Origin: Saccharum officinarum
Taxonomy: Eukaryota; Streptophyta; Magnoliopsida; Poales; Poaceae
Assembly: GCA_020631735.1 (NCBI GenBank)
Contig: CM036197.1
Coordinates: forward strand, 48,841,880-48,905,879
Reading direction: 5' to 3'
Length of the DNA: 64,000 nucleotides
The translations under genes and the position numbers were made by a program. Below are positions 10,596 to 22,281 of the stretch, in pieces. Every line of letters starts with the position of its first letter. The stretch's first letter is position 1. The notes below the pieces were generated by a model. It was given only the letters and a program-made list of their open reading frames with translations. It was not told the origin of the DNA and searched no databases.

Positions 10596-13500
10596 GTGAT
10601 ATGTCATATAATGAAGACGATGACACGCCATTGGATGTACAATGCCGATCGCCGCTCCAAAGAGTTCATTGATGGCGTGCATTATTTCTTAAGAGTGGCC
10701 GAGGCAAACAAGCGAGATGGTTTCATGTACTGCTCATGTGCTCTATGTAAGAATTTGAAGGAATATTCTAGCTCAAGGAGTCTTCACTCACACTTGTTGA
10801 AGTCGGGTTTCATGCCAAACTATATTTGTTGGATCAAGCATGGAGAAACCGGGGTTATAATGGAAGAAGGTGAAGAAAAACAATTGGACCCTGACGACAT
10901 TATTGCTCAATACGGTGACTTCGATGATACTGCAATGGGCGAAGCTGAAGAAGAGGCAGGGGCAGAAGACACTCGCCGAAGATGATGATCTTGGTGATGT
11001 CATTCGTGATGCACAAAGAGATTATGAAAGTGAAAAGGAGAAGGCTAAATTTGAGCGCATGCTAGAGGATCACAAGAAATTACTATACCTGTCCGCCGAA
11101 GATGGGCAAAAAAAGTTGAGTACAACACTGGAGTTGCTACAATGGAAGGCACAGAATGATGTATCTGACAAGGCATTTGGGCATTTACTAAAGATCCAAA
11201 AAAGATGCTTCCGAAGCCTAACGAATTGCATGCCACTACATACGAAGCAAAACAGGTCGTCTGCCCTTTGGGATTAGAAATCCAGAAGATACATACATGT
11301 CCTAATGACTGCATCCTGTACCGTGGCAAGGACTACGATAATTTGGATGAATGCCCCGTATTCAAAGCGTCGCGGTATAAGATCAGGCGAGATGACTCTG
11401 GCGATGTTGAGGGCGAAGAACGTCCTAGGAAGAAAATCCCTGCCAAGGTTATGTGGTATGCTCCTATAATACCACGCCTAAAATGTCTGTTCAGAAACAA
11501 GGACCATGCAAAGTTGTTGCGATGGCACAAAGAAGACCGTAAGGTAGACAACATGTTGATACACCCTGCTGATGGGTCTCAGTGGAGAGCAATAGACAGA
11601 GAATTCCCGGAGTTTGCAGATGACGCAAGAAACCTAAGGTTCGCTTTAAGTACGGATGGTATGAATCCTTTTGGGGACTAGAGTACTAGTCATAGCACTT
11701 GGCCTATTACTCTATGTATCTACAACCTTTCTCCATGGTTATGCATAAAGCAGAAGTTCATTATGATGCTGGTGCTCATCCAAGGCCCGAGATAACCTGG
11801 CAACGACATCGATGTCTACCTGAGGCCATTAGTTGAGGAACTCCTGCTTTTATGGAGCAAACCAGGTGTACGTGTGTAGGATGAGTACAAACAGGAACAC
11901 TTTGACCTACAAGCATTGTTGTTCGTAACAATCAATGATTGGCCTGCTCTAAGTAATCTTTCAGGACAGACAAACAAGGGATATAATGCATGCACACACT
12001 GTTTTGATGACCTTGATAGTGTATATTTGAAAAAATATCAAAAGGTCATGTACCTTAGCTATCGTCGATTTCTTTCTATGAATCACCAGGTAAGAAAGAA
12101 AGACAAACATTTTAAAGGTAAGCCAGACCACTGAACCAAGCCTCGCAACCGAATTGGGGAGGATGTACTTGATATGGTCAAGGATGTGAAAGTAGTCTTT
12201 GAAAAGGGACAGGGCAGCGAACCTGTTTCGAAAGACGCTTCGGGGCACGCGTCCATGTGGAAGAAGAAGTCAATATTTTAGGAGCTACCCTATTGGCAAG
12301 TCCTAGAGGTCCGCAACTCGATCGATGTGATGCACCTAACAAAGAATCTTTGTGTCAACCTTCTAGGATTCATGGGTGTGTATGGGAAGCCTAAGGATTC
12401 ACTTGAAGCATGACATGACTTGTAGCGCATGAAAGAACGAGACAACCTGCATCCAAAGAAGACAGGTGATGGACGCCATTACTTAAGACCTGCTAGCTAC
12501 ACTCTTAGCAATGAAGAGAAGGAAATCATGTTTGAATGCCTAAGCAGCATCAAGGTCCTATCTGGATTCTCCTCCAATATAAAGGGTATAATAAATGTGC
12601 AGAGAAGAAATTTCTAAACTTAAAGTCACATGACTGCCACGTGCTTATGACACAATTGCTTCCGGTTGCTTTAAGAGGAATTCTACCTCCACATGTACGT
12701 CTGGCCACCGTGAAGCTATGTGCATTCCTCAATGCAATTTCTCAGAAGGCAATCAATCCAATGGAACTAGCTACTCTATAGAATGATGTGGTTCAATGTC
12801 TTGTCAACTTTGAGTTGGTGTTCCCTCAATCCTTCTTTAATATCATGACACACCTCCTAGTTCACCTGGTCAAGGAGATTAATATTCTTGGTCCTGTGTT
12901 CCTACACAACATATTCCCCTTTGAGAGGTTCATGGGAGTCCTGAAGAAATATGTTCACCAGCGTGCTCGGCCAGAAGGAAGCATCGCCAAGGGCTATAGG
13001 ACAGAGGAGGTCATTGAGTTCTGTGTTGACTTCATTCCTGACCTTGACTCGATTGGTGTTCCTAAATCGCGACACGAGGGGAGACTTAGTGGAAAGGGAA
13101 CACTAGGGAAAAACATATATTGGTACGAGAGACGATTATTTCAATAAAGCACACTACACAGTTCTTCAAAACTCCTCCGTGGTGGAGCCGTATGTCAAGG
13201 TACACAAGGAGTTCCTACGATCCCAGTTTCTAGGGAAGAATGAAGCTTGGATTAGGCGTAATCACATGGAAACTTTCAGCGGTTGGTTGCAAAAAGAATG
13301 TCAGGGTGATGACAATATCGATGAGCAATTGTATTTGTTGGCTAGACAACCATCGTGGCACATCCCCACGTATAAAGGGTACGATATAAATGGAAATATA
13401 TTTTACACCGTAGCCCAAGATAAAAGGAGCACGAACCAAAACAGTGGTGTTCGCGTAGATGCCACAGACCCAAATGGAAAGAGGCAAACATATTATGACC

Positions 13501-13910
13501 GCATAGAGGATATTTGGGAACTAGACTACGCACCTAATTTTAAAGTCCCTTTATTCTAGTGCCAATGGGTGAAGATGACTAGAGGCGGGGTAATAGTCAA
13601 CAAGGAGTATGGAGTGACAACAGTGGACCTCAATAATATTGGGTACAAAAACGTACCATTCGTTCTTGCTACTGATGTGAATCAGGTGTTCTATGTGAAA
13701 GACATGTCTACAAAACCCAAGAGAGGGAAAAACGACGACAAATTAACCAATGAGTCAAAACACCACATAGTTCTTTCAGGAAAAAGAAACATCATGGAAA
13801 TTGAGGACAAGTCAGACATGTCAGAAGATTATGAAAGGGATGACCGAATCCCACCCTTCAGTGTGACCAAAGACCCAAGCATCCTGCTAAATACCGAGAA
13901 CACTCCATAG
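10596..13910 (+). pseudogene. TNP2-type CACTA transposase, degenerate
   Basis: The protein would cut and paste the element. Segments in order: an N-terminal transposase-associated region (HWMYNADRRSKEFIDGV, 10596-10985); a linker with acidic and lysine-rich text in another frame; the TNP2 core (CPNDCILYRGKDYDNLDECP at about 11300-11360; NDWPALSNLSGQTNKGYN at about 11934-11988; SIDVMHLTKNLCVNLLGF); the DUF4218-like part (LLPVALRGILPPHVRLA; HNIFPFERFMGVLKKYVH); and the DUF4216-like part (GYDINGNIFYTVAQDKRS, ending about 13910). At least five in-frame stops and several frame changes occur (near 10980, 11681, 12132, 12280, 12410, 12615, 12780, 13559), so no intact transposase can be made. Confidence 0.85.
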
Positions 13911-14566
13911 TTACAGCATGATCATAACCAAGGGTCATACGTCAAGAAGAAGTACACCACTGTGCCCGCTTGATATATAGTGATGTTTAATAAATAGTGT
14001 GTATTAGAGATTTTATGTAATAATTGTAACTTCAGATGTTTCTATCATGTTTTTCTTGTTTTTTATCGTTTCAAATGAAATTCCTATTCGATGAAAGGAC
14101 ACATGTACCTCTGTGAAGCATGTCTACTCCACCGATGTAAAAATGACTTGAAATTTTTTTAGCAAGTATTTATGCCTTCAAATGAAATTCCTAGTTGATG
14201 GTGGATTTCTCTGTCGCGCATTTGGACAATGAATGATGAAAAACCAAACGATTAACGTTAAAATGATACAAAAACAAATTTTCTGTCGAAAACCAATAGT
14301 TTTAGATATTTTAATTGAGCAGTATATTTTTGCATTAACAAAATACTAATTGTTATTTACATTTATGTTCGTTATTATAAGAAAAGAAAAGAATTTATGT
14401 TACAAAATTTTGTAGTGTACAATAAGGCAAAAGGAAACGCAACTATTATTTTTTAAAAAAAATATGCCTAGTATTTAATTTACTATGCATTTAACAAGAA
14501 TTAGCATATTTATACAAATAAACTTAATACAAAACCCAAACTGTGAAAACTGTGGCGGGAACTGAA
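13911..14566. other. AT-rich 3' flank of the TNP2 gene
   Basis: About 650 bases of AT-rich sequence with no convincing ORF or repeat. It is probably the 3' untranslated and spacer part of the CACTA element. Confidence 0.5.
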
Positions 14567-14780
14567 TAGTGGGGACCTTTAGTCCCGGTTGCTAACGCAG
14601 CCCGGGACTAAAGGTTCTCTAAAAAATAAAAACCCGCACAAAATTCTTGTTTAGTCTCGAGCCATGGTACCACCCGGGACTAAAGGTCCAGACTTTAGTC
14701 CCGGTCCGTCTTACCACCCGGGACTAAAGGTGTTTTAGTCCCGGATGGTCTTACCGCCTAGGACTAAAGGTCCCCCGAGG
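14567..14780. repeat. Internal copy of the CACTA subterminal repeat array
   Basis: Six or so TTTAGTCCCGG / CCCGGGACTAAAGG units of the kind found at both ends of the element lie in its middle. They stand directly upstream of the GC-rich leader of the second gene. The array either marks the old end of a second CACTA element or serves as an internal promoter/regulator array. Confidence 0.8.
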
Positions 14781-14784
14781 CACT

Positions 14785-17700
14785 TAAGCCACAGTGACTT
14801 CTTCCCTTCTTCCTCCCGTTCCATCCAGATCGACGTAGGAGAGCTCCGCCGCCGGCGCCAGCCCCGTCGACACCGCGAGCCCTCCGACGACCCCGCCGAC
14901 GACGCGCCGCCCGACGTCGACTCCGCCACGCCCCGGCCCTCTCCCTCGCCGTCTCCTCGCGTGCGCGGCCGCTCCGCCGACCTCGTGCGCCCTCATCCCC
15001 GCGCCTTCCTTGTCCCCGCGCGCCCTCGTCCCCACACGCCCTCGTCCACGCGCCCTCGTCCCCGCGCGCCCACGCCGCCATCCATGTCGTCGGCGTCCAC
15101 GCCTTCCTCGTCCCCACACCGGCCTCGTCCACACCGCCCGCGCCTCTCCATTGTCGATCGTCGCCCACGCACCACCATGCCCGCCACGGTGAGCTTTCGT
15201 GCGTGTGTACTGTATAGATGCTAGAAAATATATATATATGAAGATGAGCAAGAAAATATCGTGCAAGACAATGATGGCGAGGTCTATCTACAATCTCTTA
15301 TGTATACATGAAATTCTGAATAATTTCATTTGTTGTATAAATATATTTATTTAAATCTTTGTGTTTCTACATTCGTAGCCCTCTGGATCGACGACAACAA
15401 CATGGAAGAGTAGAAATGTACGAGGCCCAAAGAAGCCATTGGAGGGTCGGTTCATTCTCTCGGAATTCGAGGAGGATATAGGCAAAGTACTTGGACCACA
15501 TGCACAGAAATTTGTCAGCCACTGTGGGTACCTTGTAAGGGATAGGATCCCGATCAATGCTCGTGAATGGAAGCAAAAGAAAGAGGCTCCTCATATTAGT
15601 TTTGTCTCTGATCGTGACAAGACACTAGTTTGGCAAGATGTCCTTCAACATTTCACGCTAGATACAGAAGATGAAGTTTTGAAGGAGAGAGTTAGGAACT
15701 GGGCTATGAAAAAGATGGCCACACAATTCCAGTGTTGGAAGAAGAAATTGTACAACACATTTATCAAGAAGAACCTGACGCCAGATTTCAACACTAAGGC
15801 CTACGTCAAGTTGAGGTCGTTTTGGGATGAGTTTGTATAGTTCAAGACATCGGAAGAGGGTGAGGCACGGGTGAGAAGGAACCAACAGAATGCCCGACAA
15901 AAGCAATACCACCATCACTTGGGATCAGGTGGCTATAGGAGTGCCATTCCTAAGTGGGAAAGAATGGAACAGGAGATTCTTGCCAAGGGGATCAAACCAG
16001 AATCAATCAACTGGCCTGAGCACGCCAAGTATTGGTTTTTCGATCATGGAGGAAGCCTGGACCTAAAGACCGAAAAGATAGTGTATGGCGTAAAACTCCA
16101 AAGAGCAGCAGAAAGATTTGCTTATGCTCGAGGCTTGGCTGAGAGTGGCAGGTGGCAGCCGAACATAGATAAGGATGAGCTGACATACGCCCTAGAGAGT
16201 ACTAAACACGGTGGGTGCACAAGAGGCTATGGGAAGGTGTCGTGGGAGCATGGCTTCCCTAAAGACAAAGCCACCTATAGAAGCCGCCAGAGAAAGAATG
16301 ATGAGGAGGCAGAGCGGATGCACAGGATGGAGGAAATGGTTCTTGAGTCACGGGAAGTGGCTCGTGAAGCAGTAGAGCGAGAAAAAGCACTTGAAGCCAA
16401 AATGAACAAGGAAATCAAAAGACAAGTGCAGATAGCGGTAAGTTCCATCCAAAGGCAAACTGCATCAGAGCCGGGAGTCAACATCAGCCCCCCTGGTCAG
16501 TTGAAAAGTAGTTGCGCTTCCACGGAGGTGCTAGTGATTCAAGATGACGCAGGGCTGCGCTTCCCCATGGATGACATCACCGATCCTCTGACGACATGTG
16601 AGCTACACATTCTAGAGGGGAATGCCACAGTCATGGTGGCTATCGGTGTTGTATCTCGTATCGATCCTATGAAGACATGGTTATGCCATGGGGCATTAAT
16701 ACCTCCTGGATATGCTAGCATCTCGATGGATAGAGTTGTGAAAGGTTATAGGAATGTGCCTCTTGACATTGACGGAGGTGATGAGGAGAAGACTTTAGGA
16801 GAAGCGGAGAAGACATTCATATGTTGGCACAAGCGCTATATCATTATTCCTGGGGCGTCACCTCCTCCTCCTCAACAACCTAACCCTAGGTGCGGATGAA
16901 AGTGAACGAAATATTTTTTCACTAATCATGTATTGGCTTAAATAATAGTTTACTCATACCATGTTGTTTTCACAGCAGAACCTCCCCCAACCTAAGTCCA
17001 ATTATCCATTCACCACCTGGTCACAGTGCTGCGGGTGATGACAATGAAGTGGAAGACACGACTGCATCCCCATTGGCCCCATTTCCACAACGGGATCCAA
17101 TGCCGCCACTGGCCCCATCGCCTCCACGGCGGGCTCCAACACCGACACCGGTCGCCCCATCGCCTCCACGACGGGCTCCAATGCCGCCACCAGCCCCATT
17201 GCCTCCACGGCGGGCTCCAATGCCGACACCGGCCGCCCCATCACCTCCACGGCGGGCTCCAATGCCGCCACCGGCTCCATCGCCTCTACGGCGGGCTCCA
17301 ACGCCGACACCGACCGCTCCATTGCCTCCACGGCGGGCTCCAACGCCGCCACCGGCCCCATCGCCTCCACGGCAGGCTCCAACGCTGACACCGGCCGGCC
17401 CTCCGCCAAAGAAGAGGCCCACCCCACAAACGAAGGCATCGGCCCCACCGCCGCCGAAGAAGAAAGCCTTAGGGAGAACACCAGCTATTCCTAAGATGAT
17501 GAAACTTTTTGATGAGAAGACTGCCGAGGAAATAGATGCTTCAGTGAAAACAGATGTGGACAATTTCTTCACGAAAGTCAAGGCTAAAAGTGAAGCGAAG
17601 CGAAACCCTGAGAAGCCGTACTTCTTCGTACATCCAGAAGTTCTAAGGCAAAGGGTGGACGCTCACCAGAAAAAGTTACGTGATGCTCATAAGGATTCGC

Positions 17701-19319
17701 CACTATCGGACTATGACCGCACTCTCACCAAGTCAATTGAGGAGGCGAAGAAGAAAGAGAAGAGAGCACGGAAGGGTGTTGCACAGCTCAGGGAACAATC
17801 ACAACAATCAGTGTCCCCGCTAGTTATTGGGAATGAATATGGTTCAAACATGAACGTGCTAGAACAGATATATGGAAATGTAAATTTGGATCAACTTGAT
17901 GAATTTTTCGTGAAAACTGGTCTAAGCATTTCCCAAATGCTCGGCGGAGCACCCATCGAAAGTGCTCCGGAAGTTGATCATTGGAAGAAGGAATATGTAT
18001 ATGGCAAGAGTTTATACAACCCTGGGAAGCTCGGGGAACTTCGTACACAAATGTACTTGGTAAACAAGTGGTACATGGCGGCGTGTCGCAGAAAAGCGGA
18101 TGACTATATTTGCGTCAGAATTAGAAACTATCATTACTTCCATGGCAATGACATTATAATGGTTCAGTTTAATGAGTTACACCAACTATGCCACATGGAC
18201 GCTCTAGACAAATCTCTCGTCAGCTGCTTTTGTCTGTAAGTGATTCTTTCTTTTAATAATCTCACTCTAGCATATGTATATGTATAAGTAATTATCCTGA
18301 CACTAGCTAGCGTGTCTATACATATGCAGAGACATGATGAGAGACCTCACACGTAGAAATGACAAGAATATTGGTTTCGTTGATCCATATATCGTATTCA
18401 AGGACCCAAATACTCCCTACGATCAATGGAGACCTCAAACGGAGAGGAATCTCTGGAGGTTCTCGATCAACCAAAAGAACAAAAGATTTATACTCTTCCC
18501 ATACAACTTTGGGTGAGTGTTGTTATCGTGTGCACATTTTACTTTACTTACTCAATCCAGCATAAAGATATATATATGTTGACTCTATAAACAAATGCAG
18601 CTTTCACTGGATAGATACTGATTGTCTTCAATCTCTCCGACGGTCATTTGCTAATCTATGACTCGTTGAGAAAACCGCAGGAAGATTACCAAGATATGAT
18701 AGACATTATCCAGGGGTAACTTCGATCTTTAAATATTGATTCCTGTTCTTTAACTCTGCAATAGTTAATTAACGATTCAATTATTGGGCAGGGTTTGGGC
18801 TTGGTTCATTCAACTACACCGTTCGGATCTAAAAGCATCACTTCCTGATCCACACCGATTGGATGTAAGTTGTACTAGCTCCCCGCATATTTACCTTATC
18901 ATGCTTCAACTCACGTACGGGATGACGAGAGTAATCTTTTTATATCATACAGTGGGTTCTACGGCAGACACCAGACAACAATTTGTGTGGATACTACGTT
19001 TGCGAGTTCCTCACGGTGTATGCAAAAAGAACCAATCTACATATGCAGAAAGTACGTAACAAGTATATATAATAAATCCATTTTATTTATTTGTTGCTAT
19101 TAAATAAATCTTATGTATATTAATACTTCTTTCCTCTAATGCAAATTGAAGGAGATATGGTTGAAGGAACAGGTGTTTGATATGGACCGCCTCAAAGGAA
19201 TTCAAGAGACAATCGTAGGATTTTTTAATGAGCATGTCCTCAAGCCCGGCACCGAGTTCTACTTTAACCCAGATGAACCATTGAAGCCAAACCTGGACGA
19301 ACATTTGTATGACATTTAA
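14785..19319 (+). pseudogene. CACTA second gene: coiled-coil, proline-repeat and Ulp1-like protease protein
   Basis: A GC-rich leader exon ends with GTGAGC at about 15190. Coding starts near 15380. The N-terminal domain (15439-16899) has GYGKVSWEHGFPKD, an E/R/K coiled coil (about 16300-16440) and a DUF8039-like end; it is broken by an in-frame TAG at 15838. A proline-rich repeat follows (17085-17400), then a basic linker. Protease exons are 18330-18512, 18601-18715, 18792-18864, 18953-19051 and 19152-19319. The C48 (Ulp1) triad is recognisable: FHW histidine at 18601, YDSLRKPQ aspartate, and NNLCGYYVCEFL cysteine. One extra base after FHWI (about 18612) breaks the frame. Ulp1 peptidases remove SUMO; a role in the element's life cycle is inference. 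Confidence 0.75.
17085..17400 (+). repeat. Tandem 39/42-bp repeats coding for proline-rich units
   Basis: About seven units alternate between 39 bp and 42 bp, forming an 81-bp higher-order period. They encode alternating blocks such as APSPPRRAPMPP and APSPPRRAPTPTP. All steps are multiples of three, so the reading frame is kept. Confidence 0.8.
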
Positions 19320-19754
19320 GTGGAGGACAACATTTGTGTTGTAAATACCAAGGATGCATGGATAATGTTGTAAATTTTATGTGCATATATCTCTACACCT
19401 AAAAAATATGGAGAGGACCCGTCTACCACTGCCATGGTGAAGCCGGATCCCAAATGCTTTGTCCAAGCGTTCCATTGCTTTGTCCAAGCATGATGATCTA
19501 CGAGACATGTTACCCATGATAAAGTTTCGGCTCCCGTTGCAACGCATGGGCATGATCCTAATATATTATACATATGTATAGCTCCATAATATATATAGTT
19601 TCATACTTTATTTGTGTGTAATAATGTTCGAAACTAAATTATAGGTGCGCGTATACATATATTAGCAGCGAAGAATACACATTTGAAAACCTAATGTAAT
19701 TGTAAAACCAAAATCAATAATGAATTGAAATGGAAACAAAAAAGGAAAAAACAC

Positions 19755-19958
19755 CTTTAGTCCCAGTTGGTAATACCAACCGGGACTAAAAGGGCCAGCC
19801 CCGTTGCCCAGCCTGGCGCACCTTTTAGTCCCGGGCCTGGGAACCGGGACTAAAGGTGGGACATTTAGTCCCAATTTCCTAGTCCCGACTCTATAACCGG
19901 GACTAGAGGCCCTTTAGGCCCGGGACTAAAGGCCGAACGTGCAACAGTGTTGGTAGTG
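19755..19958. repeat. Right subterminal array and terminal repeat of the CACTA element
   Basis: Inverted and direct TTTAGTCCCGG units end in CAACAGTGTTGGTAGTG, the inverse of a CACTA terminus. Confidence 0.8.
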
Positions 19959-20962
19959 GAGGGTCGCGGGCTACTCGTGGGAGGTGAGGTAGGATGGAGA
20001 GAGAAGGGAGAGGGAGGCAGTGGGGAGAAAATGAGGATGCATGGTAAAAATACAAATAATGTACCTACTTACCAAATAGGTCTACATGCAAGCATATGTC
20101 ATCATGCTAGTTTGTCAAGGTACCATGGCAAAATAGCCTAGAAAGCCATCTTGGGGTTTATTTGAAAGATATTATATATTTTAAGTGGCACAATACTAAA
20201 TCTTATAATTGAGGGGGGTTATGTGACCAACCATCAATATGCTAGGGAGTTATATAGAGTGATGTGTCCTATTGTTTGTTGTCTCACAACCATGTCATCG
20301 TCCACGGAATATGCATCACAAGGAGTTATTTAAATGATTTTTATGGTTTTAAGAGGTAAAAATAGAGGAATGTCAATAGTTGAGAGGGTGAAAATAGATA
20401 AATGTCAATAGTTGAGAGGGTTAAGTAGATATTGTCCAAACTTAATCATACTTTTCTTGCGGTATATGTATTATAGCGGGGGCGTGTGACACATCCCCTT
20501 AAAATCAATAAGGTCAATGGACACATTTCAATTTAATTGGGACAATTTGAGATGAGTATCACAAGTTTCTAAAGGATAGTTCTAAAGAATAAAGGGGGAA
20601 AAATGGGTGTAATATCTCATGACTAACTAAAAATTCAGCCGACTATGGAGAACTGAATCCTCCTATTTTACAGGAGAAAATTGAATTTTGCGGTCAATCT
20701 AAGGGGCATTCTGAAAAGTTAAACGCCCAAATCGGAAATTGAAATGGCTAAAACGGGCTCATCCCTAAGGCCACGGCCTGCCTTTCCCCACTATAGGCCC
20801 ATCTTCAAGAGGCCTATCAAGCCCAAAACGCTAACATCTCAAACTTGCTGAAACACGGGACAATGTCGTTGTTGGTGGACATTCAGGTTGCTGAAACATT
20901 GAACTTTTATAGCTACTGGTTCAGTCGAAAGGAAAAGGAGTGAACTCAGCAGCAAGCAGTAC
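19959..20962. other. Intron-like flank of the WAK pseudogene with a short tandem repeat
   Basis: Mostly AT-rich sequence without an ORF. A two-copy tandem repeat of about 32 bp (AATGTCAATAGTTGAGAGGG in each unit) lies at about 20358-20422. By position it is intron sequence of the WAK gene to the right of the CACTA insertion. Confidence 0.45.
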
Positions 20963-21120
20963 CTTGGCATCCATTAGCGATGTAAGGTTTGCCCTCGAAT
21001 CCATTGGAGCAGTTGCACTGTGCCCGCCCAACATTGCTTCCAACAACGCCGTCTTGAACTATGGTGCTATTCAGGCTTATGCTCTGCCAATGCTACTGTC
21101 AGCTATATGGGCCCTCTGCT
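20963..21120 (-). pseudogene. WAK EGF-like exon beyond the CACTA insertion
   Basis: The minus strand reads AQCNCSNGFEGKPYIANGCQ and then a donor CAAG|GTACTG at 20961-20962. The pattern CxCxxGFEGxPYxxNGCQ is typical of the first WAK EGF module. Its phase fits the EGF_CA exon at 7646, now 13 kb away. Upstream (above about 21080) the frame meets stops, so the N-terminal galacturonan-binding exon is not visible. Confidence 0.7.
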
Positions 21121-21121
21121 A

Positions 21122-21411
21122 CTGATAGAGGGCCATGGGCTATGACCACACTGGGCCTGCTTGTATGTCCAGAGTCAGTACATGAGGAGGTAGAGAGAAC
21201 CAGGAAGGGAGATCGAATCAATTATCAACAAAAACAGCTTTCCTCTTAATACTGTTCATCTTCCCCGGCTCTCAATTCCTTCCTCTCTGTACCTGCTTCT
21301 CTTCCCGATTCCTCCTATTTGCTGATTCTAGACCCCCTTCCTCTGAGGTCTTGTATCCTGCTACCTCTGAATCGAGTTATCAGTGAATCAATCGGGTGTG
21401 ATTGCTAACCA
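21122..21411 (+). mobile_element. Possible short LTR with adjacent primer-site-like sequence
   Basis: The sequence TGATAGAGGG...CTAACCA is followed at once by TTGGTATGAGAGACACCGG, which resembles the initiator-Met tRNA primer site (TGGTATCAGAGC) of plant LTR retrotransposons. The next ATG (21454) opens an ORF with a gag-leader-like start. The matching second LTR is not in the window, so this is a proposal only. Confidence 0.4.
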
Positions 21412-21453
21412 TTGGTATGAGAGACACCGGTCCTCGGTTCGATATCCATCAGC

Positions 21454-22281
21454 ATGAGTCCTCTCGACGTCAAGCTCATCCTCGACGAGATCGCCAAGCT
21501 GAATCGGCGCCTCGACGAGTCCTACGCTCGGATGGAGCGGTGCTTCTCGCGGACCTTGGCCACGCTGGAGCCGCGGGGCGATGCCGTCGAGCTTCGCGTC
21601 GGTAGCCACGAGCAGTTCGGCGCGACACAACCCGTCATGGCTGACAACTGGGGTGGCCTCTTCGGCGAGATCCCAACACCCGACGCCACCTCCACCGACT
21701 CCGACGCACCTCCCTTCGCGCTCGCGCCTGACAACTCCGAGTCTCACAGCACCGATGGCGACGCTGCCTCCACCGTCGAGCCCAACCCCGACCCCGAGGC
21801 GGGCCACGCCACGCTTGTCGCTATGAAGAGTCCTCACCTCGACGACATCGTCGATCTCGACCCCCTCAGCATCCTCCCCGACGCACTACTCTGCAACATC
21901 GTCTCCCGTCTTCCCCTCAAGGAAGCCGCATACACGGCGGTGCTTTCCTGCCGCTGGAGGCCAGTCTTCGCCGCCCCGTCTGTGATGCTGGTTCCCATGT
22001 TTCCCAAGGGCGAGCTCTTCTGCCTCACCACCCAGGAGGGGAATTCCACCGTCCAGCGCGAGAAGGTGCAGATGGAGGCGAAACCATTCTTCCTCGAGCA
22101 GATCGAGCAGGACGCCATCGGGTCCGCCCACGCCCCTTTGGTTCGGCGCCGTGGTCGAGGCCCGTGTCGACGACGACGGCCTCCACGGCTCCTGGTTCCC
22201 GGTCACCGTCCTCGACTTCGAGCCTGCGCGCTGCCACAGCCCGGCGCGGTACACCACCCAGTCCGCGCACCTCCTCGCTGA
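21454..22281 (+). CDS. ORF with F-box-like segment behind a retroelement-like leader
   Basis: 275-aa ORF. Residues 1-120 (SPLDVKLILDEIAKLNRRLD and a Ser/Asp/Pro-rich stretch) look like the leader of grass retroelement proteins. Residues about 132-175 contain LPDALLCNIVSRLPLKEAAY and LSCRWRPVF, the shape of a plant F-box, the domain that docks substrate receptors to SKP1 of SCF ubiquitin ligases. The ORF then runs into sequence better explained in the next frame (from 22130). No intron junctions were recognised. It may be a captured gene fragment or a chimeric pseudogene. Function is not assigned. Confidence 0.5.
   Translation: MSPLDVKLILDEIAKLNRRLDESYARMERCFSRTLATLEPRGDAVELRVGSHEQFGATQPVMADNWGGLFGEIPTPDATSTDSDAPPFALAPDNSESHSTDGDAASTVEPNPDPEAGHATLVAMKSPHLDDIVDLDPLSILPDALLCNIVSRLPLKEAAYTAVLSCRWRPVFAAPSVMLVPMFPKGELFCLTTQEGNSTVQREKVQMEAKPFFLEQIEQDAIGSAHAPLVRRRGRGPCRRRRPPRLLVPGHRPRLRACALPQPGAVHHPVRAPPR

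Larger units (their letters stand above)
9214..19958 (+). mobile_element. CACTA (En/Spm-type) transposon, decayed, about 10.7 kb
   Basis: The right end, read on the minus strand, is CACTACCAACACTGTTG at 19958. The likely left end is CACTACTGCATAACAG at 9214. Subterminal arrays of TTTAGTCCCGG / CCGGGACTAAA lie at 9285-9470 and 19755-19945, a hallmark of grass CACTA elements. Inside are a TNP2-type transposase (10596-13910) and a second gene with a Ulp1-like protease end (14785-19319). The flanking trinucleotides (TTG and GAG) do not match, so a target duplication is not visible and the left boundary may be off by up to about 80 bases. It splits the WAK gene between exons 7646 and 20963. Confidence 0.8.

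Noticed and set aside
14745..15266. Overlapping ORFs of 134-160 aa on both strands
   Set aside because: GC-rich CACTA leader with Arg/Pro/Ala bias; the opposite-strand ORFs are shadows.
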